64,000 bases of DNA from Saccharomycopsis fibuligera x Saccharomycopsis cf. fibuligera (lineage: Eukaryota; Ascomycota; Saccharomycetes; Ascoideales; Saccharomycopsidaceae): positions 434,001 to 498,000 of the forward strand of contig CP012817.1 in the NCBI GenBank assembly GCA_001936135.1. The letters run 5' to 3'. Position numbers and translations under genes: made by a program. Below are positions 52,183 through 62,539 of the stretch, in pieces; position 1 is the stretch's first letter, and each line of letters starts with the position of its first letter. The notes beneath the pieces are model-generated. The model saw nothing but the letters and a program-made list of their open reading frames with translations, was not told the DNA's origin and made no database searches.

Positions 52183-55100
52183 ATGAGCACTTCCAGGCCC
52201 TCCTTTGGAGGCACGGCCTCATACGACTATCTGGTCCACAACCTCAAGAAGGTCAAGCTCTCTTTCTACGACCCCTTCAGCGTCTACCCAAAGATTCAAA
52301 AGGAACTTGAATCAAAACTTCCGCTCACTAACCTCCATTGGAAAGCGTCAGACAAGTCACCATTGCGTTCGATACCGTGCCTTGATGTTGATATAGTGGA
52401 AGAAATTCCAAAGACTAGCAAATCCGCTCCTTTGATAAAGACTATAGATGAACAAATGCAAAGAAAACCGGCCACTGCCAGCACCACTACAACACCTACT
52501 ACTGCAAAAGAGCCTGCATCTTTGCTTAAAAGAGCATCCACCATAATAAAACCTTCTTCTTCAGACATATCTCTCAAGAGCTTTGAGGACAACACGCAAC
52601 CACAAGCTGATACTGCTCAATCATCCCCATCGCTACAAGAAATAGATTCTTTTGCCCATGAGGCTAACGAGTCCGCTTTGACTGACTTGATCAAATCCAT
52701 CAATGATAGCTATTTGAAAATCATGTTTTTCGAAGCACAGAACATAGAACATTACAAACAGAATGTTCGTCCATTTATCAAGGAGTGGTTTAAGCAGTCC
52801 GTTGACAATTCAAAATTGCCAACCGATTGGCTACTTATCTTTTATATTCCTCAAGGTGGGAAGGACGATTACACCACCGCTTTCAAATATGGATTATTAG
52901 ATAAAATTAAATTGGATTTCAGCAATTATAGCAACGCTTCATTTATGGACGATACGGCCCCAGCCAACGTTGCCAATGGCGCTGGGATAAATAATGCTAA
53001 TGGTTTAAAAATCTTGAAACTCAAACATGATTATCCATCCATCAATGAACAGAATCAAGCATGGAACACATTTCTTCATAGCGTGAAAACTGGTATTCTC
53101 AACACATTCACCGAAAGAGTGAATTTTTTTGATTATAAAATTTCAAAATTTTTGAATTCGTTTAGTGCCGCGAAGGGAACCAAAACCCATGCAAGAAATG
53201 GCTCTATTGTGAGTAAAATTGATAATAGACCTGTTTTTTCTCTGGAAATGAATATAGGATTATACTTCATGATGAACGAAAACCTCGGAATCTTGTATCA
53301 TGATTTAAGCTTATATGAGGATTCGTTGATTCAATATGACAATTTGGAGAAAATATTCGAGTTTTACTTAAGAAGGCATGAGGATAATCATCTCGATCTA
53401 AAATTTCTCACTAATGTTGGATTTGAAGATGATTTAGAGAAAAACTTGTTTTATTTTAACATTTACAAATCATTACAAGACAATTTTTTTCAAGATGACA
53501 ATAACAAGAGCAACAACAACAATAGCATCCCAGGATTTACCGTTACTGCATACGAGCAAATTGCTCCTGAAATTTTCAAGTCATTAACTGATTTCAATAA
53601 TCCAATTTTCGAAACTTTAAGGAAAAAGATCCTTAGCAATGATATCCTGTATTTTGAGATGAAAAACTATTTTTTCTTAAAGAAAATCACTTTAATAACC
53701 TCTATAATTTTTAACAACTTCTCACAACTATCATCTACTCCATCAGTTAATTCTGTCTATATTTATGACTTACTAAGCAGGCTAAAGACATTTATCATTG
53801 AAACAAATTTCGAAGTCTTGAATTTCAAAGGAAGCTCAGATCACGTTAATTTACTAAAATTGGCGGAATTTTGCTTTACTATGATTGACAATTACTTGTT
53901 ATTCATAAATGAGTATTTCTTCAAACCACCGCAAAAAACCACTGACCTGGAAGCTAAAGCATTGCCGCCACTCGGCAATAAGTCATACTCGGTTTACTCA
54001 AAAAGTAAAGAAATTAACGATATTATCGGAGAATTGAGACTTACTCAACGGTTCTTCCTAGTAATTTTGGCAAAATTTTATGGTTATAAGATCGATAGCG
54101 TTACTATTGATCAAATAGTAGATATAAAGCTATCAGCATTTTTAAGAAATAACTCCTCATCAAATGAAGACAAAACTGCCACTTTTCAATTCCATCATCC
54201 ATTATTGACTCGAATCTTTTCCAAGTTTGAAAATTTTGCCAATTATTTTAAATATTTGACAGAGTCTGCAATTGCAAACTTCAACATTTCTGATAAGCCA
54301 AGAAATGTGGACATTTTATCCATAGATATTGCCCTTTTAAATTATCAAATTGGCAATTATAATGACAGCTTGTTAGTCTTGCTTAATTGCCCAAATTTCT
54401 ATAATGAACAAGGCTGGGAGTATATTGGGTTTTATTTGTTGAAGGTGTTTATTAGCTGTTTGGAAAAAGTTCTAAAGGCCGACGAATTGAAATTGGAGAC
54501 TTTAACAGCTGCGACCAATGCTAATAATGCTGAAAATAGTGTCATCACAGAGGAAGCAATCGAAGAAATTGAGAAGTTGAGAGCAAAAGTATCATCCAAT
54601 AAGGTACTACTCTTCAAGTCGTACTTAGATTTACTCTCCACTTTAATTGATTCATCTGAGACCGCCAACAAAATGACAGAGATATCATTAACTCCTACAA
54701 CATCAACGACCAATATTTACTCAAACTCCAACTTTATAAACAATAATTTGGAAAACATTAACAAGTATCTAACTGATCCAAAACAGATTGACTCAATTTT
54801 GAAAAATGCGCTCAAGTTGAAAAATGAGGTTGATTTACTGTATGATTTGAACAAAATTTTCAAGTATAAGGTTCATCCATTTGTTGTTAGTTGGGAAAGC
54901 AATGTGTATTGCGTTGAACTAGAGATTGAAAACTTGACTTTATTTTTGCATGAAAATGCAAGTGCAAGTGACGGTGATTTGAATGTATTTGATTTTGATA
55001 AAATTGAGTTGACGATGCAAAATATTTCAGATAGTGGTGAGTTAGTGACATTCAAATTTGATAAGCAGGATTACGCCAATGATGAAGATTTTACTAAGGA

Positions 55101-57150
55101 AAACTTTATCTTAAGGAAGGGAAATAATAAGATCACGTTAAGCACTAGAGATATAATAGTTGGCAGGTTCGCCGTCAAAGATATAAAGGTAGTTTCTGGC
55201 GGGATTACCCTAATCCGCAAGCTTATCAAATCTAAAAGAGAATTCTATGATGATAATATTAATGACAAGGGCGATGCCTCTGTACAAGAAGGTAGCAGCA
55301 TTGGAGAATCACCATTTGAAGAAGAATTGGTACATGAAATCAAAGACGTTTTCTTGATTCACCCATACATAAACAATTTACACTTTGAATTGAAAAATCC
55401 TCTTAGTTTGAATTTAAACTATAAGCAGTTCCTAGTCAAGATTAACATTGGTGATTTTGAAATTGACAATGGAGTGTTAGAATTCTCAACGCTGTCGGGC
55501 GCATTCCAGTTAATTGACAATGATTTGAAAGCAGTAGTTAAGAAGAGAATACCTAAATTTGTTGATGGTCAAAATGAAGAGTTTGATTATGATGATGATT
55601 CACTTTTTGATGTTGGTTCAGCCGCGGAAATTGAGATTATCAGTGAGTCAACTGGAACTGAAACTCAGAAACTGCAGGTGCATGAAGGTCGAGTCATTTT
55701 CAAGATTGGCAAAGTTGATAAAAACTCCATCGTTGATGTAATTATTCCATATACTATGAATGAAACCAAATTTTCCAATAATCTGGCTTCTGCAATCAAC
55801 AAGAACATCATTAACTTGAAAACTAAAATGACTTACGAATCGAACAATAAGCAACATTCATTGATATCATATCAGGATCTCAATACCACTTTAACAATAG
55901 CAGTTTCTGTGCAAGATACATTCAAATCACAGAATCTATTTTCGAAATTTTCTGTCGGTACCGCCGAATTGAAAACTCCAATTAGAATCTTATCTACGAA
56001 CTTGCTCTCCAATGATAATTACGAAACTTGTACGGCGTTAAAACCACCACCACTAGTCGCGTTTGGCGAACAACCAGCTCTGTATTTTTTCAAAATTCTG
56101 CCAGTGGATCCAAATTACGTGGCTAAATCAGATGATGCGTTAAGGTTGATTGTCAATTATAGAAATTTGAGCGAAGAAGTGTTTGAACTAGTTTGGCAGA
56201 ATTTCAAACTAACTTATTTGCTAAATAAGTCAAATAAGACTCATAGGATGCATATTTCAAAATATGTCTTGTTACTTAAGGATTATTTGTTCAAATTGCT
56301 TAGATTTGATTTGAATGAATATGCATTACTCAATAAGTTGAAGATCAAACATTTTGATATATTTGAATTTGCTGAGCTATTCACACATTTTTTCCCTGAG
56401 GATCGATCAAAATATTTGAGTATATTCAAACAATTTATTGAATGTGTCAAAAAGGGCGAGCTTGACTTATCACTTGAAAAATTTGTTTACACCAATAGTA
56501 CCAAGAGATATGATGATAGTGATAACGGTGATGAAAGAGAAGCCAAGATTGATAGATTTTTCACTAATATTAACCGGGAATTATATATTGATGTGCCTAT
56601 TCCGTTGGTTCAAGTAGTTCATAATGTTTCTCTTGAATTTGAACAAAAGTCACAATATGTCGTCGGTGACCCAATCATGAGTAAACTTAAGATTCAATCA
56701 TTAGTAAATTGGAGAGGCGAGGAGCCAAATCAAGATGCCACTAGTGCCAATGACAAAGCCAAGACGCCAAAGAAGAAACGGGTGCTTTTTGAAGATCCAA
56801 ATAAAGACTCATTGATTGAAAGCTTTCAACTTGATTTCGTTGGTCCGCAAGAAAATTGGTTAATTAGCGGCAAGAAAAAATTTCAATTTTCGCTAAATAA
56901 ACAAGGAGCACAAGGTGATAATAATGATGGCCCTTCTTCTTCTTCCTCTTCTTCTTCAATGATACAACAACCAGATAATGAGTTACACTTGGTCCCTTTG
57001 AAAGTAGGTAGATTAATCTTACCAAAAATCGAAATCAAATCTATTAATAATCATCTAAACGATGAGTTTACAATGGAGGTGGACTATAAAAACAGTTCAC
57101 AAACGGTGTTAGTGGTTCCTAATTTGGATAGAGTCACTTTTGCGTTTTGA
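52183..57150 (+). CDS. TRS130: TRAPPII subunit Trs130 (TRAPPC10)
   Basis: A 1655-residue protein. The frame is open upstream to a GTG at 52132, but the first ATG is 52183 (MSTSRPSFGGTASYDYLVHN). The N-terminal motif VKLSFYDPFSVYPKIQKEL, then LPLTNLHWK and the WLLIFYIPQGGKD/FKYGLLDKIKLDF block, match the Trs130/TRAPPC10 family; a beta-rich C-terminal half follows. Trs130 is needed for the TRAPPII complex, which activates Rab11-type Ypt31/32 at the late Golgi. The protein is far longer than Saccharomyces Trs130 (about 1100 residues) owing to Asn-rich and acidic inserts and a poly-Ser run near the C-terminus. Confidence 0.9.
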   Translation: MSTSRPSFGGTASYDYLVHNLKKVKLSFYDPFSVYPKIQKELESKLPLTNLHWKASDKSPLRSIPCLDVDIVEEIPKTSKSAPLIKTIDEQMQRKPATASTTTTPTTAKEPASLLKRASTIIKPSSSDISLKSFEDNTQPQADTAQSSPSLQEIDSFAHEANESALTDLIKSINDSYLKIMFFEAQNIEHYKQNVRPFIKEWFKQSVDNSKLPTDWLLIFYIPQGGKDDYTTAFKYGLLDKIKLDFSNYSNASFMDDTAPANVANGAGINNANGLKILKLKHDYPSINEQNQAWNTFLHSVKTGILNTFTERVNFFDYKISKFLNSFSAAKGTKTHARNGSIVSKIDNRPVFSLEMNIGLYFMMNENLGILYHDLSLYEDSLIQYDNLEKIFEFYLRRHEDNHLDLKFLTNVGFEDDLEKNLFYFNIYKSLQDNFFQDDNNKSNNNNSIPGFTVTAYEQIAPEIFKSLTDFNNPIFETLRKKILSNDILYFEMKNYFFLKKITLITSIIFNNFSQLSSTPSVNSVYIYDLLSRLKTFIIETNFEVLNFKGSSDHVNLLKLAEFCFTMIDNYLLFINEYFFKPPQKTTDLEAKALPPLGNKSYSVYSKSKEINDIIGELRLTQRFFLVILAKFYGYKIDSVTIDQIVDIKLSAFLRNNSSSNEDKTATFQFHHPLLTRIFSKFENFANYFKYLTESAIANFNISDKPRNVDILSIDIALLNYQIGNYNDSLLVLLNCPNFYNEQGWEYIGFYLLKVFISCLEKVLKADELKLETLTAATNANNAENSVITEEAIEEIEKLRAKVSSNKVLLFKSYLDLLSTLIDSSETANKMTEISLTPTTSTTNIYSNSNFINNNLENINKYLTDPKQIDSILKNALKLKNEVDLLYDLNKIFKYKVHPFVVSWESNVYCVELEIENLTLFLHENASASDGDLNVFDFDKIELTMQNISDSGELVTFKFDKQDYANDEDFTKENFILRKGNNKITLSTRDIIVGRFAVKDIKVVSGGITLIRKLIKSKREFYDDNINDKGDASVQEGSSIGESPFEEELVHEIKDVFLIHPYINNLHFELKNPLSLNLNYKQFLVKINIGDFEIDNGVLEFSTLSGAFQLIDNDLKAVVKKRIPKFVDGQNEEFDYDDDSLFDVGSAAEIEIISESTGTETQKLQVHEGRVIFKIGKVDKNSIVDVIIPYTMNETKFSNNLASAINKNIINLKTKMTYESNNKQHSLISYQDLNTTLTIAVSVQDTFKSQNLFSKFSVGTAELKTPIRILSTNLLSNDNYETCTALKPPPLVAFGEQPALYFFKILPVDPNYVAKSDDALRLIVNYRNLSEEVFELVWQNFKLTYLLNKSNKTHRMHISKYVLLLKDYLFKLLRFDLNEYALLNKLKIKHFDIFEFAELFTHFFPEDRSKYLSIFKQFIECVKKGELDLSLEKFVYTNSTKRYDDSDNGDEREAKIDRFFTNINRELYIDVPIPLVQVVHNVSLEFEQKSQYVVGDPIMSKLKIQSLVNWRGEEPNQDATSANDKAKTPKKKRVLFEDPNKDSLIESFQLDFVGPQENWLISGKKKFQFSLNKQGAQGDNNDGPSSSSSSSSMIQQPDNELHLVPLKVGRLILPKIEIKSINNHLNDEFTMEVDYKNSSQTVLVVPNLDRVTFAF

Positions 57151-57185
57151 GTATTTAATTTTTGTTTAATTGTGTTGTAATATTC

Positions 57186-57216
<31 letters not shown>

Positions 57217-58015
57217 CGTTTGCTTTTGACTTTTTTTTTTATTTTTTATGTTTTGTATTGATAGATCAAAATCTATAAATACCATTCTTATTATGACTGT
57301 AGTATTACGGAGTAACGTGATAGCTCAGACACTAGTATGCTCTTGCAAGTTCGTAACGCCATTCGCGGATATCACAAGCCTTGACCATGGCCAATATGAC
57401 TATGTTGCAGGACCTCTTTCCAGTGCTAAATAATTCACTATAAATATATTTACTACCAATCGATATTTCCACCTTCTTCATTATACATTATATAGATTTT
57501 TCACTTCGTCAAATTATCCGGTCTGCTTATAGAGAATATGCAAACTTGTAATTCTCTTTTACCTTGATATGAAGCTATAAGGTGAAGCCAGTAAGAACTA
57601 ACAAGAATCACATTTCGGGACACTTTGATCATCACTACAATTGTTCTCATTACTAGTGGTTGTAAGAACCCACAGTGGCGGAACATGCATCATTATGTTG
57701 TCAATAATTGTTACCCGCCCATTTCTCACTTGCCAATGAATTTTGGGCTGATTGTAATTTTCCTGATTCTGATTACTCAATGGAGAACGAGAACGGAAAC
57801 GTAAAAAAAAAAATAAAGAGAACAAGAAGCGATTGCGTTACTGGAGTTATCTAGAGTGATAAGCATTTGAGGATATACGCAAAATATCATAGCATACTAT
57901 ACAGTTTGATCAGTCAAGGTGAATCTTTATTACCATAGCATCATTTTAATACAATCTAAAGCGCAAAAAGATATATCCCACATCCCACATCATCATCAGT
58001 TAATATCTTTTCAAA
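57151..58015. other. Intergenic region TRS130 - NDUFB7 homologue
   Basis: A T-rich terminator zone (T25 around 57190-57216), then AT-rich sequence with no gene seen. Confidence 0.5.
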
Positions 58016-58632
58016 ATGTCTATAAAAGAACTCCCACCATTGCGTACGTATAAAATAGAACGAATTCGCGCAATATTGTCATGATGTGTTGTGAAAGGCG
58101 GAATGAGAAATGGTAAAGATGTAGTTCTTTTTTTTAAAATTAGATTAGAGATGCACTAGTGTGTTGTAAACGTGGAATGCATAAGTGAAGAGAACAAAGA
58201 GTGAAAGGGATTTTGGGTTACAGTGAACATGTTGAGAAACTACAGATCTGCCATTCAATCAAAAAAAAAAACTACTCCAATGGCATTACTGTTTTTGAAT
58301 GTGGCACTATATTTGCGCGCAATGCATCACAGCTTTTCTTTATAATCTTAAAATTCTATCGAAGCGTCAGCAATAATTACTAACAAGTTTATAATTTAGT
58401 TTCCCATGAGGAAATGAAAAAAAATAAGATTCCGTTAGCTTACCGTGACAGATGTGCTGGTTTGCTTATTCCGTTGAACAAGTGTCGTAAAGAAGGTAGT
58501 TATTTGCCATGGAACTGTGTCCAAGAACGTCACGATTATGAAGAATGCCAGTATTTGGATTTCAAGAGAAGAATCAAAGAATTGGAAGAATTGAAGGCAA
58601 AGATGAAGGCTGAACAGCAAAATGACGAGTAA
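58016..58632 (+). CDS. NADH:ubiquinone oxidoreductase (complex I) NDUFB7/B18 subunit, two exons
   Basis: Exons 58016-58043 and 58400-58632 give 86 residues. The 356-nt intron begins GTACGT, has a TACTAAC branch site (58378-58384) and ends TTTAG. The spliced N-terminus is MSIKELPPLLSHEEM; without splicing a later ATG at 58414 would be used and the N-terminus lost. Twin CX9C motifs (Cys28-Cys38 and Cys49-Cys59), with QERHDYEEC as in animal NDUFB7, identify it. It is an accessory subunit on the intermembrane-space side of complex I, folded by the Mia40 route. Its presence shows the organism has a proton-pumping complex I, unlike Saccharomyces. Confidence 0.92.
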
Positions 58633-59080
58633 AAAGCTCGGTAAAAGCAATTAAAATCTATCAACATTATCAACACTATAAATAACTTTAAACTCGAAAT
58701 TCAATCAGCATCAATAATGCGACACCAATCATCACTAACAACTGCTTGCTATATTGCAGCAACTTCTAACCCAAACTGTGGTTTCCCCGTCTGCATCATT
58801 GTTTGCACTCACACAAAAAAAAAGTTTTTTGCTTGTTCTAAATGTCCAGACCAGTTGCAAAATAGTGCAACAGCAATGAGTGGGTAAACCGTCTTCTTCT
58901 TTTTACAGCGCTATTATCTCCTTTTTTTTTCCTCTCTCTTTCTCTCTTTTTTTTTTTCTCTTATACTACCATTGCAATGTACTCTTTTACGCTATTACGT
59001 CAATCAAAGAAGAATCTGTAGGCCTAAGGTTCTGGTTTCGCGTGAAATGTTATCTTGATTTCAGCATTTGTTGGCTACAA
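58633..59080. other. 3' region of the NDUFB7 homologue
   Basis: AT-rich, with T runs at 58921-58960 that probably end transcription. No gene. Base composition shifts to GC-rich from about 59080. Confidence 0.5.
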
Positions 59081-59225
59081 AGTCACCGATGGGACGGAAC
59101 AGGACGGACCACGATGGACATATCCGTGGACGACGGTCGCCGTCAGCACTCTTCCGGCTGAAAATTCACAGGCCAAACCAAAACTTTGGAACCTGATGGA
59201 GTGCCGTTATGGTTCGCGCATTGCC

Positions 59226-59272
59226 GGTCGGCAAACCGCTGCTGAGGTCGGTAAACCGCCGCTGAGGTCGGT
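59226..59272 (+). repeat. 20-bp tandem repeat, 2.3 copies
   Basis: Units GGTCGGCAAACCGCTGCTGA and GGTCGGTAAACCGCCGCTGA, then a partial GGTCGGT. Confidence 0.9.
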
Positions 59273-60690
59273 TGGTCATACAGAATACATTGTGGTGCAT
59301 TGATCTGGTTTCACGGGCATACCTTTTGGTATCGTTCCTGGATTCCACGTGATCATGCAGCAGAGCCATGAGCAGCAGCCTGTTTCGTTTTACCTACTTG
59401 CAAAGGCAGCGTAAATCACGTTTCCAGGCCGCCGCGTTCTCAGGTGCTTTCCAGGCTGGTTTTGTCTATTCTCCAGCTATGGCGGAAACAGTAAATTAAA
59501 TGATGCAAGCACGCACGCGCCAAGAGAAACGTACAAGTTGCAATCGCTGTCATGATGATAGCAGCCTTGCTTCCAAGACGCTAGTATGACGCCAGTTCTC
59601 GCATTTTGAAAATCTTGTTTCAGCTGATCAGCTAATTATTTCAGGAATGGGATTTTCGATTTTTCGCAATTAAAAATTTAGCTATCTATCTATTTAATTA
59701 TTTATTTTTTTATTTTTTTTTATTTTTTTTTTTTGCATCTTGTATCTGAGTGTTTCACTTGTTGCTTGAAAAGTTTAACGTGGGTGCAGAAAGCATAGAA
59801 ACGAAATAGGAAATTCCTGTGGTATCTACGTTTCGCGGCGGAGATGAGGTTTTGCCGAATGTGTTTTGCTTAGTCTGCAGTGGCTGCTAAACAGGCGCTG
59901 GGAATTTCGCAAACCCTGGAGCTGCCGCACCAGTTTGTAGACAGGACTTGCGAGTCTTTGAGACCTTCCCCCAAAAGCGATCGAAGAGTAACAGTAAACG
60001 GCGACAAGAGCGGAGCACTTTTGCTTTTTTCTGATAATTTTTACGAAGAGCATGGCTGGCGCCGGAGTGCGCATGTGCTACACACTAGGCTGCCGGTGGC
60101 GCCAGGCTGTTTTTCCAACAGATCGGCTACTGCGATTCCGAGCGTGCTTGAAAGCAGTCTATACATGAGGCCGTCCAGGTGGTCTATCGGTTGAACAGAT
60201 TAGCTCAGTGTGCAGCGGCTCTGGAAAAAGCCGTTCCAGGATGGCCGTTGTTTTCTGAAAAGGCAGCGCTAGGGCGGCGCTAGGGCGGCGTGCTGTTTCC
60301 TTGTGAATGAGTGCTTCGGCATTACGTTCCTTGAAACGTCAGCGCGAGTGAGACGCTGGAACGCTGAGACACCGAGGCGCTGAGATACCGGTGAAATTTC
60401 AGCGCTGCAAATTGAGGTCTATGCCGCACAACAAAGACGGAGATGAACAACAGGGTAAAAGAGACTGGGTTCCAACAGCAACAGGGCAAAAGAGCAGGCA
60501 GCACCATCAGCAATTGCGCAGTGCGGCATAACGTTTTAAATTGGGCGTGCGTCTTGGTTGGCTAGCTCCTGTTGCTGACTGGGATTCCCTGCACGACCTG
60601 AATGGAGCCTGTTCAAGAGGTCTTACGCTGGGCTTTCAGCAGCTCTGCACGCCATGCGCCGCCGATTAGATTATGCGGCAGGGATGGACA

Positions 60691-60763
60691 CCTGCATGCA
60701 TGTGTGTTCATGTTTGCACACAAGCACGCATGCACACAAGCATGCGTGGGTGCGTGCATGTGT
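60691..60763. repeat. Alternating purine-pyrimidine (TG/CA/GC) tract
   Basis: About 70 bp composed almost only of TGCATG, TGTGTG, CACACA and GCGTGC-type steps, a sequence class that can adopt Z-DNA. Confidence 0.75.
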
Positions 60764-60836
60764 AATCGAAAAAATTGTATTGTCGTGCTAGATTGCCGAC
60801 CGAGTGGGAGAGAGAATAGAAACGATACCGAACAAA

Positions 60837-60867
60837 GACGTCCAGACGTCCAGACGTCCAGGCGTCC
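60837..60867 (+). repeat. 8-bp tandem repeat (GACGTCCA)n
   Basis: Three exact copies plus a GGCGTCC remnant. Each unit contains the palindrome GACGTC. Confidence 0.9.
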
Positions 60868-61590
60868 CACACGGTTACGGTATATTTGCCGGCATTGTGC
60901 GAGCGGGTGTTTGTGTGCTGGTGAGTGTTGACAGCAGTTGGGGTGCCAGATTAAGTTTCATCGGAATTATGCAGCAGCGCTTGCACTGAAATTTCACGTT
61001 GACTGTGTAGGGGTGTTTTGCCCACCCCCAGCGCGGTGTAAGGGCGGTGTAAGGGCGGTGGGTGTACAGAGAGCAGTGGCAAGATGGCGCCTGACCCAGG
61101 AAGACGTGTCCAGGAGGCATGTGAAAACGGAAACGAGTGTCGCCATCGCCGCCGTCGTCCTGTTCCCGGCAGTAGAGTTTCGGCATTTATGTTTCTGCGC
61201 ACCACGTCGCTGGCGACACTGGTGGACCGGGACCGCGCTAGCTCGCTAGCTCGCTCGGTCGCTGGGCCGGCCGTAAGCTGAAGTGAGGAGGGAATTTCCC
61301 CATTTGGCAGGCTCCCAGGCCCAACGGCTCGTGGAGCTGTTTCAGCGGAGCCGCGGTGAGTTTCATGTGGGCCCGCTGGTGGCCCGCTGGTGGTCTCGCA
61401 CTGTTCGGTGCTACTACTGCCCAGAACGCACCTAAAATGAGACACAATCTAGGACGTTTTGAGTCAAGCTGGCTGCTTCCGGGTCCTCGTCACACAGCGG
61501 AGCAGCCGACCAACGGGGGCAGCGAGCCTGTGCGGCCCACACCGGAAGCTCCAGAGCCAGCGGAAAATTTTTCCCTCACGTTTTTTCTTC

Positions 61591-61621
<31 letters not shown>

Positions 61622-62155
61622 GCAAACGGAAACAGCGGTGCCCCATTACCAGGGCTGTTTCGCGACCAAGCCGGCCAACCGTACGGTACACAGGTGTGTC
61701 TGCTCGCCGCAAATAAAGTTGCAGTTTGATCAGCCAGATCTGTGGCAGCCTGAGTGGAGATACTCGCGACACGAGCAGCGCCATGTAGCATGCGCACTGA
61801 GACAGTGTTCAACAGCTGGACCTGGACAGCGCTGCTGCGCTCCGTTGCCTTTCCTGGGACAGGCTCATCGCCGGTTGATGCGTGATCGGCTACCGCGTTG
61901 AGGTGGTCGGAGCAGGGCAGGGCAGATCTTCCCAACGGTATCACTCAAAGCAGAGATCTGCGTTTCCGGCCTGTCTGCAGAGATCATGAGCCTGCTGGAG
62001 CTGGCAGCCGGAGCTAGCAGGGTTGGGCGATTCCTTCTGTGTCTGGTAGCGGTGCCCAACTCGACCGCCGCCGCTGGCCGCGGGGTCCCGCCAGTGCTGG
62101 GTGCTGGCGCGCTCTGTTTGCTGTTTTCCGTTCCTCGCTTTGCTCCCGCTGCTCT

Positions 62156-62186
62156 GGCCTGCTCTGGCCTGCTCTGGCCTGGCCTG
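62156..62186 (+). repeat. 10-bp tandem repeat (GCTCTGGCCT)n
   Basis: About three copies with flanking partial units (GGCCTGCTCTGGTC). Confidence 0.85.
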
Positions 62187-62510
62187 CTCTGGTCTTGGTC
62201 CTGGTCGGCAGCAAGGATTGCCGTGGACGCGCTCTAGATACGTCAAGAGTTGCCACCAGCATGACAGCTGATCGCACCGAGTACCTGCTACGCTCTGGAA
62301 GCAGAGCAGCCGTATACACACACACACATATATATACAAGACGGGCGCCCGCAAATCAAACCAGGGCGCGATGGACACCACGTTTCCTGTGTCTGGCAAC
62401 ACGCTGCTCTACGTGGGCTGCTAGGGCACCTCCGGCCATGTGTGCGTAGGCTTCTCCGCTACGGACCGCGAGTAATCGCCGCCGCCGCTTGCCGCCGCTC
62501 GCCGCTCGTC

Positions 62511-62539
62511 GCAGTTCCGCGGAAGTTCCGCGGAACTGC
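62511..62539. repeat. 29-bp perfect palindrome with 1-nt centre
   Basis: The arm GCAGTTCCGCGGAA is followed by G and then by its exact reverse complement. It lies in the GC-rich domain next to a (GCC)n-like run. Confidence 0.9.

Noticed and set aside
61356-61901. 181-codon plus-strand frame in the GC-rich domain
   Set aside because: Contains a Phe run from an oligo-T tract and shows no conserved features; overlapping frames on both strands are as long.
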